NCBI GenBank assembly: GCA_964367685.1
Contig: CAYIYM010000005.1
Span: 1 to 64,000, forward strand
DNA from: CAUPWF01 sp964367685
GTDB lineage: Bacteria; Bacillota; Clostridia; Lachnospirales; Lachnospiraceae
Reading direction: 5' to 3'
Length of the DNA stretch: 64,000 bases
The notes beneath the pieces are model-generated. The model ran no database searches and had not been told where the DNA came from. It saw nothing but the letters and a program-made list of their open reading frames with translations. A program made the translations under genes and the position numbers. Position 1 is the first letter of the stretch; every line of letters starts with the position of its first letter. Below, in pieces: positions 32,623-41,609 of this stretch.

Positions 32623-32677
32623 AACATATAGGTATTAAAGAGCCTATATGAATTATAAAAAATCAATGGAGGCATTT

Positions 32678-34117
32678 ATGAGTATATTAGAAAATTATGA
32701 ACCTAAGGTTGCGTTGAAATTTTTTGAAGAGATATGTGCAATCCCTCACGGATCTAGAAACACGAAAGAAATAAGTGATTATTGCGTTAAATTCGCAAAG
32801 GACAGAAATTTAAATGTACAACAAGATGAAATTAACAATGTGATTATTACGAAAGAGGCAACTCCAGGTTATGAAGAGGCAGAAGCTATTATCATTCAAG
32901 GTCATATGGATATGGTATGTGAGAAAACGGATGATAGTGATTTTGATTTTATAACAGATGGATTGAATCTTGAAACAGATGGTACTTATTTGTGGGCAAA
33001 GAACACAACGCTAGGCGGAGATGATGGCGTGGCCTTAGCTATAGCAATGGCTATATTAGATGCAGATAATATTCCACATCCTAAGTTAGAAGTAGTATTT
33101 ACAGTGGATGAAGAAATTGGATTAATAGGTGCTCAAGCAATTGATTTAAGTAATCTGACTGGAAAAATGCTAATTAATATTGATTCCACATCTGATGAAG
33201 AAATATTGACAAGTTGTGCCGGGGGAACATTTTTAGATGGTTTTATTCCGGTTACTAGAGAAACTGAATTAGGAACTATTTATGAATTGGAATTAAAAGG
33301 TCTTCAAGGGGGCCATTCAGGAACTCAAATTCATTTAGAACGTGGTAATTCTAATGTTTTGCTAGGTAGATTATTAAATTCAGTAAAAGAGAATTCTTCT
33401 ATTATATCTGTATCAGGTGGAAATGCTGCAAATGTAATCCCTAATTTATCAAAAGCAACAGTATTAGTGTCAGGTGCTGAGACAGAAGATTTCAAGAAGA
33501 ATTTAGCGAATGCATTTGATGCTTTGAAGCAGGAGTTGAGTTTGGCAGAGCCTAATATAGCATTACTTAGCCAAAGTGATGAGACAAGTGAGCAACAAGT
33601 ATTGACGGAAGATAGTCAGCGATTATTAATTCATCTTCTAATGAATATTCCAAATGGAATTGATCATATGAGTGTTGCAATACCTGGTTTAGTTGAAACG
33701 TCTTCTAATATGGGAGTTTTTATATTAACAGAGAATCAAATAGAATTAAAATATAGTATTCGCAGTTCTGTAGAGTCTGCAAAACAATTTCTCGCGAACA
33801 GAGTTTCGACATTTATTGAAATACTAGGTGGAAGAGTTGAGGAAAATGGTGGCTATCCGGGATGGGCTTATAGAATGGACTCTCCGTTAAGAGAACGCGC
33901 AATTGAGGTTTATCAAACACTTTTTGGAAGTGAACCTAAAATAGGTGCTATTCATGCAGGATTAGAGTGTGGATTATTCGCAGCAAAAATAAATGACTTG
34001 GATTGTATTTCAATTGGTCCAAACTTACAATACATCCATTCTGTAAACGAAAAATTAGAAATAAATTCATTGAATAAAATATGGACTTTAGTCTTGGGCA
34101 TTTTAGCTAAAAAATAA
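32678..34117 (+). CDS. pepD: Aminoacyl-histidine dipeptidase PepD (M20 family)
   Basis: The 479-residue metallopeptidase hydrolyses Xaa-His and other dipeptides in the cytosol. Zinc ligands and catalytic residues are visible in IIQGHMDMVCEK, TLGGDDGVALAIAMA, FTVDEEIGLIGA, GLQGGHSGTQIH and GLECGLF. ATG 32678 follows GGAGG by 5 bases; an ATG at 32648 lies in a hairpin and lacks a ribosome site. It is monocistronic, between two strong hairpins. Confidence 0.92.
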   Translation: MSILENYEPKVALKFFEEICAIPHGSRNTKEISDYCVKFAKDRNLNVQQDEINNVIITKEATPGYEEAEAIIIQGHMDMVCEKTDDSDFDFITDGLNLETDGTYLWAKNTTLGGDDGVALAIAMAILDADNIPHPKLEVVFTVDEEIGLIGAQAIDLSNLTGKMLINIDSTSDEEILTSCAGGTFLDGFIPVTRETELGTIYELELKGLQGGHSGTQIHLERGNSNVLLGRLLNSVKENSSIISVSGGNAANVIPNLSKATVLVSGAETEDFKKNLANAFDALKQELSLAEPNIALLSQSDETSEQQVLTEDSQRLLIHLLMNIPNGIDHMSVAIPGLVETSSNMGVFILTENQIELKYSIRSSVESAKQFLANRVSTFIEILGGRVEENGGYPGWAYRMDSPLRERAIEVYQTLFGSEPKIGAIHAGLECGLFAAKINDLDCISIGPNLQYIHSVNEKLEINSLNKIWTLVLGILAKK

Positions 34118-34148
34118 AGTGAATAATTGGCAAATGTGTGTATAAGTT

Positions 34149-34213
34149 AAAAATCTATCAAGCTGTTTTTCAAATAGTACAAAACTATTTATTACATTTG
34201 ATAGATTTTTTTT
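34149..34213 (+). terminator. Terminator after pepD
   Basis: AAAAATCTATCAA (34149-34161) pairs with TTGATAGATTTTT (34198-34210), with an inner AATAGT/ACTATT stem and eight T. Confidence 0.85.
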
Positions 34214-34264
34214 ATTTCTTCTAGTATAGTTATAGTAGAAAATAAAAGGAAGGAAGTAGACGTT

Positions 34265-35581
34265 ATGGGACTATTTACGTTCAAAGGCGGAATTCATCCG
34301 AATGATGGAAAAACATTGTCAAAAGACAAGGCTATCATTAGCATCAAACCTTGTGGGGATTTGGTGTACCCATTATCGCAACATATTGGAGCGCCAGCGA
34401 CAGCAATCGTAGCAAAAGGAGATTCCGTATTAAGAGGGCAATTAATTGCCGAAGCATCTGGATTCGTTTCAGCACCAATTTACGCTTCGGTTTCTGGAGT
34501 TGTAAAAGGAATTGAAATGCGCTTTAATGCAACAGGAACAAAAGTAAGCTCTATTATTATTGAGAATGATCAAGAATATAATGAAGTAGAAATGAAACCT
34601 ATAAAAGAGGTGGATGAATTTACCAAAGAAGAAATCATCAAAGAAATTGGTAAAGCAGGAATTGTAGGAATGGGAGGCGCTGGTTTTCCAACACATGTGA
34701 AATTATCTCCAAAAGAGCCAGACAAAATCGATTTTATTGTGGCAAACTGTGCAGAATGTGAACCATATATTACAGCAGACTACAGAAGAATGTTAGAAAC
34801 ACCTGAATTATTAGTTAGTGGAATGGAAATCGTATTAAAATTATTCGACAATGCGATGGGTGTATTTGGAATTGAAGATAATAAACCAGATTGTATTGAG
34901 AAGATAACTGAATTAATCAAAGACAAACCACGTATGAAAGTTATGCCTTTAAAAACAAAGTATCCACAAGGAGCAGAAAGACAATTGATTTTTGCTACAA
35001 CTGGTAGAGCGATTAATTCAACAATGCTACCAGCTGATGCAGGATGTGTTGTTAACAATGTTGAAACATTAATTGCAATTCATGAAGCAATTATTAATGG
35101 GAGACCTTTAATGGATCGTGTTGTGACAGTAAGTGGGGATGCTATTAATGAGCCAGGCAATTTTAAAGCATATCTAGGAATGAATCAACAAGAACTCGTT
35201 GATGCAGCAGGTGGATTTAAATCAGAGCCTGAAAAAGTGATTTCTGGAGGTCCAATGATGGGATTTGCAATGTTTACACTTGATACTCCGATTGCTAAAA
35301 CATCATCTTCAATTTTATGTATGACAAAAGATGAAGTTGCCTTACATGCGCCGAGTGCTTGTATTAATTGCGGACGTTGTGTCGAAGTCTGTCCAAGTAG
35401 AATTATTCCTTCACGATTAGCCGACTACTCTGAAAATCATGATGCTGAAATGTTTGAAAAGTGGGATGGAATGGAATGTGTAGAGTGTGGATGCTGTAGC
35501 TTTGTGTGTCCTGCTAAACGACCATTGAAACAATCCATGGGATCTATGAGAAAAATTGTAATGGCAAATAGAAGAAAATAA
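34265..35581 (+). CDS. rnfC: Rnf complex subunit RnfC
   Basis: RnfC is the peripheral NADH-oxidising subunit of the ferredoxin:NAD+ oxidoreductase. The 438-residue protein has FKGGIHPNDGK at the N-terminus, GMGGAGFPTHVKL (NADH/FMN fold), ANCAECEPYITADYR and two 4Fe-4S motifs CINCGRCVEVCP and CVECGCCSFVCPAKRP. It leads the order C-D-G-E-A-B. The ribosome site is GGAAGG. Confidence 0.96.
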   Translation: MGLFTFKGGIHPNDGKTLSKDKAIISIKPCGDLVYPLSQHIGAPATAIVAKGDSVLRGQLIAEASGFVSAPIYASVSGVVKGIEMRFNATGTKVSSIIIENDQEYNEVEMKPIKEVDEFTKEEIIKEIGKAGIVGMGGAGFPTHVKLSPKEPDKIDFIVANCAECEPYITADYRRMLETPELLVSGMEIVLKLFDNAMGVFGIEDNKPDCIEKITELIKDKPRMKVMPLKTKYPQGAERQLIFATTGRAINSTMLPADAGCVVNNVETLIAIHEAIINGRPLMDRVVTVSGDAINEPGNFKAYLGMNQQELVDAAGGFKSEPEKVISGGPMMGFAMFTLDTPIAKTSSSILCMTKDEVALHAPSACINCGRCVEVCPSRIIPSRLADYSENHDAEMFEKWDGMECVECGCCSFVCPAKRPLKQSMGSMRKIVMANRRK

Positions 35582-35596
35582 TATATTGGAGGAAAA

Positions 35597-36538
35597 ATGA
35601 TGAGTGGAAATTATAATATTTCAGCGTCTCCTCATATACGTTCAAAGGTGACGACAAGTAATATCATGTTTTGGGTAGTACTTGCGCTTCTACCAGCGAC
35701 CGTATTTGGGGTGATTAATTTTGGAATGTACGCTTTAATTCTTATACTGGTAACCACAGGTACAGCTGTACTAACAGAATGTTTGTATCAGAAACTGATG
35801 AAAAAGAAAAGCACAATTAAAGATTTTAGTGCAGTTGTAACGGGACTCTTACTTGCCCTGAACTTACCACCAACACTACCGCTGTGGATGGGAGCTATGG
35901 GGTCGGTGTTCGCAATTTTAGTTGTAAAACAATTATTTGGCGGATTGGGACAAAACTTTATGAACCCAGCCTTAGGCGCTAGATGTTTTTTGGTTATATC
36001 ATTTACAGGACCTATGACAAATTTTGCATATGACACATTTTCGGGAGCAACTCCTTTGACAGAGTTAAAGGCGACAGGAGCCTTAAGTAGCTTCACTACC
36101 ATGGAAATGTTTTTAGGAACTACACCAGGAACGATTGGAGAGACATCTGTTGTAGCCATTATGATTGGTGCTATGATCCTAATTGCACTAGGAATCATTG
36201 ATTTAAGAATTCCAGGTACATATATTTTGACATTTGCAATTTTTATTGTAGTTTTTGGTGGACAAGGATTGAATGTAGATTTCTTGATGGCACATTTAAC
36301 AGGTGGTGGTCTAATGATAGGAGCATGGTTCATGGCTACAGATTATGTGACATCGCCAATAACAAAGAAAGGTCAAGTTGTATATGGTATATGCCTTGGC
36401 TTATTAACAGGTATTTTCCGTATCTACGGCGGTTCAGCAGAGGGTGTATCCTATGCAATTATCTTTAGTAACTTACTAGTTCCGTTGATTGAAAGAGTAA
36501 CTCTTCCAAAACCTTTTGGAAAAGGAGGAGAAAAATAA
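35597..36538 (+). CDS. rnfD: Rnf complex subunit RnfD
   Basis: RnfD is an integral membrane subunit of 313 residues with about ten helices. The FMN-attachment motif SGAT (149-152) puts covalent flavin on Thr152, a job of ApbE encoded at 40.1-41.1 kb. The SPHIRSKVTT start and NPALGARCF are typical. ATG 35597 or the next ATG (35600) can start; the stop overlaps the rnfG start by one base. Confidence 0.95.
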   Translation: MMSGNYNISASPHIRSKVTTSNIMFWVVLALLPATVFGVINFGMYALILILVTTGTAVLTECLYQKLMKKKSTIKDFSAVVTGLLLALNLPPTLPLWMGAMGSVFAILVVKQLFGGLGQNFMNPALGARCFLVISFTGPMTNFAYDTFSGATPLTELKATGALSSFTTMEMFLGTTPGTIGETSVVAIMIGAMILIALGIIDLRIPGTYILTFAIFIVVFGGQGLNVDFLMAHLTGGGLMIGAWFMATDYVTSPITKKGQVVYGICLGLLTGIFRIYGGSAEGVSYAIIFSNLLVPLIERVTLPKPFGKGGEK

Positions 36539-37152
36539 TGAAGAATACAATGATTAAAAATTCACTTATTTTGACATTAATTACGGTTGTAGCTGGATTA
36601 TTATTAGGTCTAGTTTATGAAATTACAAAGGAACCGATTGCTATTGCTAAGGAACATGCAAAACAAGAGGCCTTCAAGGAAGTGTTTCAAGAAGCGGATC
36701 GTTTCGAGATGTATGATGAATTCGAACCAAACTCTGCAACTGCTATTTTAGAAGAAGCTGGTTATCCTGATGATTCAATTCAAGAAGTTGTCATAGCTAT
36801 GAAAGGCGAAGAAGCAATTGGTTATGTAGTAACTGTTGTAAGCCATGAAGGTTATGCAGGAGACATTACATTTACTATGGGTGTAACAAATGAAGGTGTA
36901 TTAAATGCAATTTCTATATTAACAATTAGTGAAACGGCGGGTCTTGGGATGAAAGCAAATGATGCAGAATTTAAAGATCAATTTAAAGATAAAGATGTAG
37001 ATGCATTTACTGTTACAAAGACAAAAGCTCAAGCTGAAAATGAAATTGATGCAATTAGTGGAGCGACTATTACATCAGATGCTATGGCAAATGGAGTAAA
37101 TGCTGGTCTTGCTTATGTATCATCAATCGCGGGAGGTGGAACGAATGAATAA
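36538..37152 (+). CDS. rnfG: Rnf complex subunit RnfG
   Basis: RnfG carries covalent FMN on the outer face of the membrane. The 204-residue protein has one N-terminal helix (10-27) and the FMN-binding domain with GLGMKAND and SGAT (174-177, Thr177). It overlaps rnfD by 1 base and rnfE by 8 bases. Confidence 0.95.
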   Translation: MKNTMIKNSLILTLITVVAGLLLGLVYEITKEPIAIAKEHAKQEAFKEVFQEADRFEMYDEFEPNSATAILEEAGYPDDSIQEVVIAMKGEEAIGYVVTVVSHEGYAGDITFTMGVTNEGVLNAISILTISETAGLGMKANDAEFKDQFKDKDVDAFTVTKTKAQAENEIDAISGATITSDAMANGVNAGLAYVSSIAGGGTNE

Positions 37153-37843
37153 TTCAACAGAAAGACTGTATAATGGTCTTGTAAAAGAAAATCCTACCTT
37201 TGTACTGATGCTTGGAATGTGCCCAACATTAGCGGTTACCACATCAGCAGTAAATGGTTTAGGTATGGGTCTTACTACTACGGTAGTATTGGTAATGTCA
37301 AATCTTATTATTTCAATACTTCGTAATGTTATTCCAAATAGCGTTCGTGTTCCTGCGTTCATTGTAATTGTTGCATCATTTGTAACGATAGTGCAATTTT
37401 TACTAGAAGGTTTTATACCTAGCTTGTATGCATCCCTAGGAATATATATTCCACTTATTGTTGTTAACTGTATTATTTTAGGGCGAGCAGAAAGCTATGC
37501 ATCTAAAAACCCAGTAATACCTTCTGTATTTGATGGTATAGGAATGGGACTAGGTTTTACAGTAGGATTAACAGCAATAGCTGCGGTGCGTGAAATTTTA
37601 GGTGCTGGAAAAATATTTGATATCCAAATATTACCAAGTTCTTATACACCAATCACAATTTTCATTTTAGCACCAGGTGCATTCTTTGTTGTGGCTTGTC
37701 TAGTCGCAGTACAAAATAAGGTACGAAATAAAAAAGCACCTAGTAAGAAAGCGGAAATAGATTCATGTGGAAGTGATTGTGGTTCATGTGGAAGTGGTTG
37801 TGGAGCTGGCAAAGTATTTCCTAATGGAACAGAAAAAGAATAG
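37145..37843 (+). CDS. rnfE: Rnf complex subunit RnfE with Cys-rich tail
   Basis: RnfE is a six-helix membrane subunit; with RnfA it forms the central pair that holds an iron-sulfur site in the membrane. The 232-residue protein shows NPTFVLMLGMCPTLAVTTSA and VNCIILGRAESYASKNPV. After the last helix there is a tail with five cysteines, CGSDCGSCGSGCGAG, that the canonical proteobacterial protein lacks; it could bind metal or an iron-sulfur cluster. ATG 37145 overlaps rnfG; GGGAGG lies upstream. Confidence 0.94.
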   Translation: MNNSTERLYNGLVKENPTFVLMLGMCPTLAVTTSAVNGLGMGLTTTVVLVMSNLIISILRNVIPNSVRVPAFIVIVASFVTIVQFLLEGFIPSLYASLGIYIPLIVVNCIILGRAESYASKNPVIPSVFDGIGMGLGFTVGLTAIAAVREILGAGKIFDIQILPSSYTPITIFILAPGAFFVVACLVAVQNKVRNKKAPSKKAEIDSCGSDCGSCGSGCGAGKVFPNGTEKE

Positions 37844-37858
37844 AAAGGGGACGCATAA

Positions 37859-38440
37859 ATGAATATAGAAACAATATTGGTAGTAACCATTGGAGCTGCA
37901 TTGGTAAATAACGTAGTATTGAGTCAATTCTTAGGATTGTGTCCATTCTTGGGCGTTTCAAAAAAAGTTGACACAGCTGCTGGTATGGGAGGTGCTGTAA
38001 TATTTGTACTAACACTTGCATCTCTAGTGACTAGTACATTGTATAGATTTATATTAGATCCATTAGGCTTTGAATATTTACAAACAATTGTGTTTATTCT
38101 TGTTATAGCTTGCTTGGTACAATTTGTAGAAATGTTTTTAAAGAAAGTAATGCCACCACTTTACAATTCTCTTGGTGTGTACTTACCGCTTATTACAACA
38201 AATTGTGCAGTACTCGGTGTTGCATTGACAAATGTTCAAAGAGACTATGGGATTCTTACAGGGGTTATTAATGGATTCTTTACTGCAATTGGATTTACGA
38301 TTGCAATTGTAATCATGGCAGGTATTCGTGAAAAAACAGAGTATAACGATATTCCACCTTCGTGGAAAGGAACACCTGCAGTTCTTGTTATTTCAGGCTT
38401 AATGGCAATAGCATTTTTTGGATTTTCAGGACTTATTTAG
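37859..38440 (+). CDS. rnfA: Rnf complex subunit RnfA
   Basis: The 193-residue, six-helix subunit is the inverted partner of RnfE. Landmarks are NNVVLSQFLGLCPFLGVSKK, with the conserved membrane cysteine, and TTNCAVLGVALTNVQRDYG. Complete and tightly spaced between rnfE and rnfB. Confidence 0.95.
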   Translation: MNIETILVVTIGAALVNNVVLSQFLGLCPFLGVSKKVDTAAGMGGAVIFVLTLASLVTSTLYRFILDPLGFEYLQTIVFILVIACLVQFVEMFLKKVMPPLYNSLGVYLPLITTNCAVLGVALTNVQRDYGILTGVINGFFTAIGFTIAIVIMAGIREKTEYNDIPPSWKGTPAVLVISGLMAIAFFGFSGLI

Positions 38441-38452
38441 GAGGAGAAGAGT

Positions 38453-39247
38453 ATGAGTATAATGGGTATTGTAATTGCCGCATGTATCGTAGGTGGTACA
38501 GGACTCTTCATAGGTCTTTTCCTAGGAGTGTCTGGCAAGAAATTTGCGGTAGAAGTAGATCCACGTGAAGAAGCGATTATGGAGGTTTTACCGGGAAATA
38601 ATTGTGGTGGATGTGGATATGCGGGATGTGCAGGATTAGCTAGTGCAATTGTAGAAGGTGGGGCAGAAATTACGGCCTGTCCTGTAGGTGGTAGTGAATG
38701 TGCAGCTAAGATTGGTGCAATCATGGGTGTCGAGACATCGGAAAGTGTTCCGGTTACTGCTTTTGTAAAATGCGGTGGAACATGTGAAAAAGCGAAACAA
38801 GATTATGAGTATTTTGGAATTGAAGATTGTACTATGATGAATTTTGTACAAAACTCTGGACCGAAAACATGTAATTATGGTTGTCATGGATTTGGAAATT
38901 GTGTGAAGGTTTGTCCTTTTGATGCAATCCACATTGTAGACGGCGTGGCATTAGTAGACAAGGATGCATGTAAAGCATGTAGTAAATGTATTGTTGCCTG
39001 TCCGAGAAATCTAATCGAACTTGTGCCTATCACTCAGAAACAATTAGTGTTGTGCAGTTCGAAGGACAAAGGTAAAGATGTAATGAATGCATGTTCTGTA
39101 GGTTGCATAGGCTGTAAAATGTGTGAGAAGGTATGTGAATTCGATGCTATTAAAGTAGAAGAAAACATCGCACATATTGATACAAGCAAATGTACAAATT
39201 GTGGAAAGTGTGCTGAAAAATGTCCGAAAAAATGTATCATCTTATAG
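38453..39247 (+). CDS. rnfB: Rnf complex subunit RnfB
   Basis: RnfB accepts electrons from ferredoxin. The 264-residue protein has an N-terminal membrane helix (about 4-25), the CX2CX4CX16C-type cluster site NNCGGCGYAGCAGLASAI, and then several ferredoxin-like clusters (CNYGCHGFGNCVKVCP, CKACSKCIVACP, CSVGCIGCKMCEKVC, CTNCGKCAEKCPKKC). Its last 28 bases overlap the following DUF2752 frame. Confidence 0.95.
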   Translation: MSIMGIVIAACIVGGTGLFIGLFLGVSGKKFAVEVDPREEAIMEVLPGNNCGGCGYAGCAGLASAIVEGGAEITACPVGGSECAAKIGAIMGVETSESVPVTAFVKCGGTCEKAKQDYEYFGIEDCTMMNFVQNSGPKTCNYGCHGFGNCVKVCPFDAIHIVDGVALVDKDACKACSKCIVACPRNLIELVPITQKQLVLCSSKDKGKDVMNACSVGCIGCKMCEKVCEFDAIKVEENIAHIDTSKCTNCGKCAEKCPKKCIIL

Positions 39248-39666
39248 ATTATAAATTGTTAAAAAAAGATATCAAAAATATACTACCAGCAGGTTTGATC
39301 CTACTGGTAGTTTTTAGTACCTTTCACTATTTTTTTGGTGGTGGCTGCCCGTCGATTATTATTGCAGGATTACCCTGTCCAGGGTGCGGGTTAACACGAG
39401 CGACAATGGCCTTTCTTTCATTTGATTTCATTAGGGCATGGAACTACAACCCTTTTATATATCTTATTATAGCACTAGGCTGTCTGGCCTTTTATTTCAG
39501 GTATATAAAAAGAAAAATCTTCCCGTATTTTACAACCATATCAATAGTAATTGTGTTATTAATGATAACCTATTTTGTAGTTCGAATGGTACTGTATTTT
39601 CCCCATGAAGAACCTATGACCTATAAGTCTGATAATTTGATTCGAAGATTTATAGAATTATATTAA
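39220..39666 (+). CDS. DUF2752 membrane protein
   Basis: The 148-residue protein has three membrane helices and the DUF2752 signature CPSIIIAGLPCPGCGLTRAT, where the clustered cysteines and the CGxTRA segment are diagnostic; function is unknown. The reading frame overlaps the end of rnfB by 28 bases. ATG 39220 or 39232 may start, neither with a clear ribosome site. A complete terminator hairpin with T5 lies inside the coding sequence at codons about 22-32, so rnf transcripts may end before the gene is finished. Confidence 0.8.
   Translation: MSEKMYHLIDYKLLKKDIKNILPAGLILLVVFSTFHYFFGGGCPSIIIAGLPCPGCGLTRATMAFLSFDFIRAWNYNPFIYLIIALGCLAFYFRYIKRKIFPYFTTISIVIVLLMITYFVVRMVLYFPHEEPMTYKSDNLIRRFIELY
39283..39315 (+). 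terminator. Intrinsic terminator inside the DUF2752 coding sequence
   Basis: CTACCAGCAGG (39283-39293) pairs with CCTACTGGTAG (39300-39310) with one mismatch and a six-base loop, followed by TTTTT. It lies 36 bases after the rnfB stop, the right place for the rnf operon terminator. Confidence 0.75.
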
Positions 39667-39684
39667 GATTTTTTTAAGTTGTTC

Positions 39685-39713
39685 TTCCTATTTTTTCTTA
39701 GATAATGTATAAT
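39685..39713 (+). promoter_or_regulatory. Weak promoter for the small membrane protein
   Basis: A good TATAAT (39708-39713) has only TTCCTA as -35 at 17 bases (39685-39690). Confidence 0.35.
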
Positions 39714-39742
39714 GGTATTAGAAAACGTTAGGAGGATAAAAA

Positions 39743-40081
39743 ATGGATAACAATATGAGCTACAATAATGACAATGAAAATCAGGATACAGCGTATCAAC
39801 CAAATAATTACAGTTCTTATAATGCAAATGCATACCCAAACATAAATGAAGAACCACTAACTATAGGTGAATGGATGCTGACATTGTTTTTACTTATGAT
39901 TCCATGTGTTAATATTATTTTATTGATTGTTTGGGCAGTATCAAATAATGGAAATGTAAATAGAAAACGTTTTGCAATTGCATCATTAGTTTTTGCGGCA
40001 ATTGGAATTGTGCTTTATTTTATTTTAATCTTTACACTTGGTACGGCAATTATGAGTAACTATTCTGAGCTTTACTACTAA
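39743..40081 (+). CDS. Small membrane protein with Asn/Tyr-rich head (112 aa)
   Basis: The N-terminal 35 residues are low-complexity, rich in Asn, Tyr and Gln (NNDNENQDTAYQPNNYSSY); two membrane helices follow (about 44-65 and 76-100) with a short Asn/Lys/Arg loop between. The layout resembles small DUF4190/CD225-like bacterial membrane proteins, but I cannot assign a family. AGGAGG lies 8 bases before ATG. It has its own likely promoter and ends at a bidirectional terminator. Confidence 0.7.
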   Translation: MDNNMSYNNDNENQDTAYQPNNYSSYNANAYPNINEEPLTIGEWMLTLFLLMIPCVNIILLIVWAVSNNGNVNRKRFAIASLVFAAIGIVLYFILIFTLGTAIMSNYSELYY

Positions 40082-40101
40082 TATGTAACCAAGAGAGTAA
40101 G

Positions 40102-40147
40102 AAAGAAGTTCATTACATTAAAAATTAATGTAATGAACTTCTTTTTT
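40102..40147. terminator. Bidirectional terminator
   Basis: AAAGAAGTTCATTACATTAA pairs with TTAATGTAATGAACTTCTTT, with T-runs on both sides. Its right arm overlaps the last codons of the minus-strand apbE gene. Confidence 0.85.
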
Positions 40148-41089
40148 ATTTGTTATAAGTATTCCACGTATATCGTCAATATCTTCAATTAATTTAGTTG
40201 CTTCTTCTAAACCTAAGGTCATACAAATAGTACTTAAAGCGTCACCGTCCACCGAATTAGGAGAGATAATTGTAGCACTATATAAATCATTTTGAAAAGG
40301 AAGTCCTGTTTCAGGATTTAGTATATGATGATAAATAGTATTATCTAGTTTAAAAAAACGTTGGTAGACACCGGATGTTACAACAGATTCATCGATGATT
40401 TCTACATCGGTAATATAGTCAGTAGTGCCTTCGAAGGGGTTATTAATACCAATGCGAAATGGGCTTCCATCTGGCTTATTACCAATAGTTAGTACATTCC
40501 CACCTAGATTAATAATTCCTGATGTTACCCCTTCAGAAAGTAAGTAATCCTTTAATTCGTCTGCAATATATCCTTTGGCGATACCGCCTAAATCTATTTT
40601 CATTTTAGGATCTAGCAATGTAATCGTATTATCATCCACCAAAACATTACTATAATTCACATGGGGAATCGACATTTGTAATAGATTTTTGTCAGGTAGA
40701 GTGGGAGAGGTTGATTTGAAATCCCAGAGTTCACTAATAGGTAAAATAGAAATGTCGAAAGATCCATTTGAGAGGTCTCCATAATTAACTCCTATTTTTA
40801 TTAATTCTGCTGTCATGTTAGAAACTTGAATTGTGTGGCCCTTTGATGAATTGATTTTTGCAATTTCGCTTGATGAAATAGTGCGGCTTAATGTCTCTTC
40901 ATAGGATTTACAAAGCGCTAGAGTGCTTTGTAAGATTTCATCTGAACCCCCTTCTAATAATTCAATAGAAACGATAGTATCTAATAGAAAGGTTTGACTA
41001 GAGTATGTGCTTTCTTTGTGCTCAAGACTAAAAAAGATGACAATAAATATAATGACAACTACACTTAACTGCAGTAATTTATGCTTCAT
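40118..41089 (-). CDS. apbE: FAD:protein FMN transferase ApbE
   Basis: ApbE attaches FMN to Thr in SGAT sites of RnfD and RnfG outside the membrane. The 323-residue protein has an N-terminal membrane anchor (about 5-24), then TFLLDTIVSIEL, NGSFDISILPISELWDF, KIDLGGIAKGYIADEL, GIINLGGNVLTIG and ILNPETGLPF; the DGDALST Mg-site is present as VDGDALSTICM. ATG 41089 with AAGGA is preferred to an upstream start at 41146. It lies 0.9 kb from the rnf operon on the opposite strand. Confidence 0.93.
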   Translation of the reverse strand: MKHKLLQLSVVVIIFIVIFFSLEHKESTYSSQTFLLDTIVSIELLEGGSDEILQSTLALCKSYEETLSRTISSSEIAKINSSKGHTIQVSNMTAELIKIGVNYGDLSNGSFDISILPISELWDFKSTSPTLPDKNLLQMSIPHVNYSNVLVDDNTITLLDPKMKIDLGGIAKGYIADELKDYLLSEGVTSGIINLGGNVLTIGNKPDGSPFRIGINNPFEGTTDYITDVEIIDESVVTSGVYQRFFKLDNTIYHHILNPETGLPFQNDLYSATIISPNSVDGDALSTICMTLGLEEATKLIEDIDDIRGILITNKKEVHYINF

Positions 41090-41185
41090 AATAAAATTCC
41101 TTTTTATATAATAGATTTTCGCAATCGAACATATGGTTGATTTCAATCATTTCATATGGTAATATAGATTCAGTGAGGGTAACAT

Positions 41186-41509
41186 ATGAAAAGAAATGAT
41201 TTACTTTTAATTAGTAGTTTGATGCTGATAACAATTATAATTTATATTCTCTATAATTTCAATCATTCTAGTTCTAATTCTTTTGCTGAAATTACAGTAG
41301 ATGGTAGAATTTTTGGGACTTATTCATTGGCCGAAAGCCAAGAAATTTCCATTAATGATCATAATATATTGAAAATAGAAGATGGAGTGGCGAGAATGTT
41401 GGACGCTGATTGTCCAGATAAATTATGTATAAACCAAGGTGAGATCTCATTGGGAAATGAATCCATTGTATGCTTACCAAATAAGACAATTATTGAAGTA
41501 AAAGGCGGC
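41186..41509 (+). CDS. NusG domain II protein, cut by the gap
   Basis: The visible 108 residues have one N-terminal membrane helix (6-24) and an extracytoplasmic NusG-II-like beta domain with AEITVDGRIFGTYSL and the two-Cys segment DADCPDKLCINQGEI, then IVCLPNKTIIEVKGG. This family typically sits beside Rnf and ApbE genes in Clostridia. Only a few residues should be missing at the C-terminus, which runs into the N-run. Confidence 0.85.
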
Positions 41510-41609
41510 NNNNNNNNNNNNNNNNNNNNNNNNNNNNNNNNNNNNNNNNNNNNNNNNNNNNNNNNNNNNNNNNNNNNNNNNNNNNNNNNNNNNNNNNNNN
41601 NNNNNNNNN
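41510..41609. other. Assembly gap (100 N)
   Basis: Placeholder gap that removes the end of the NusG-II gene and the start of ruvA. Further genes could be missing, because the true gap size is unknown. Confidence 0.98.

Noticed and set aside
35788..36333. Minus-strand 181-codon frame opposite rnfD
   Set aside because: A shadow of the strongly biased membrane-protein codons; no start signal and Pro/Ile-rich nonsense composition.
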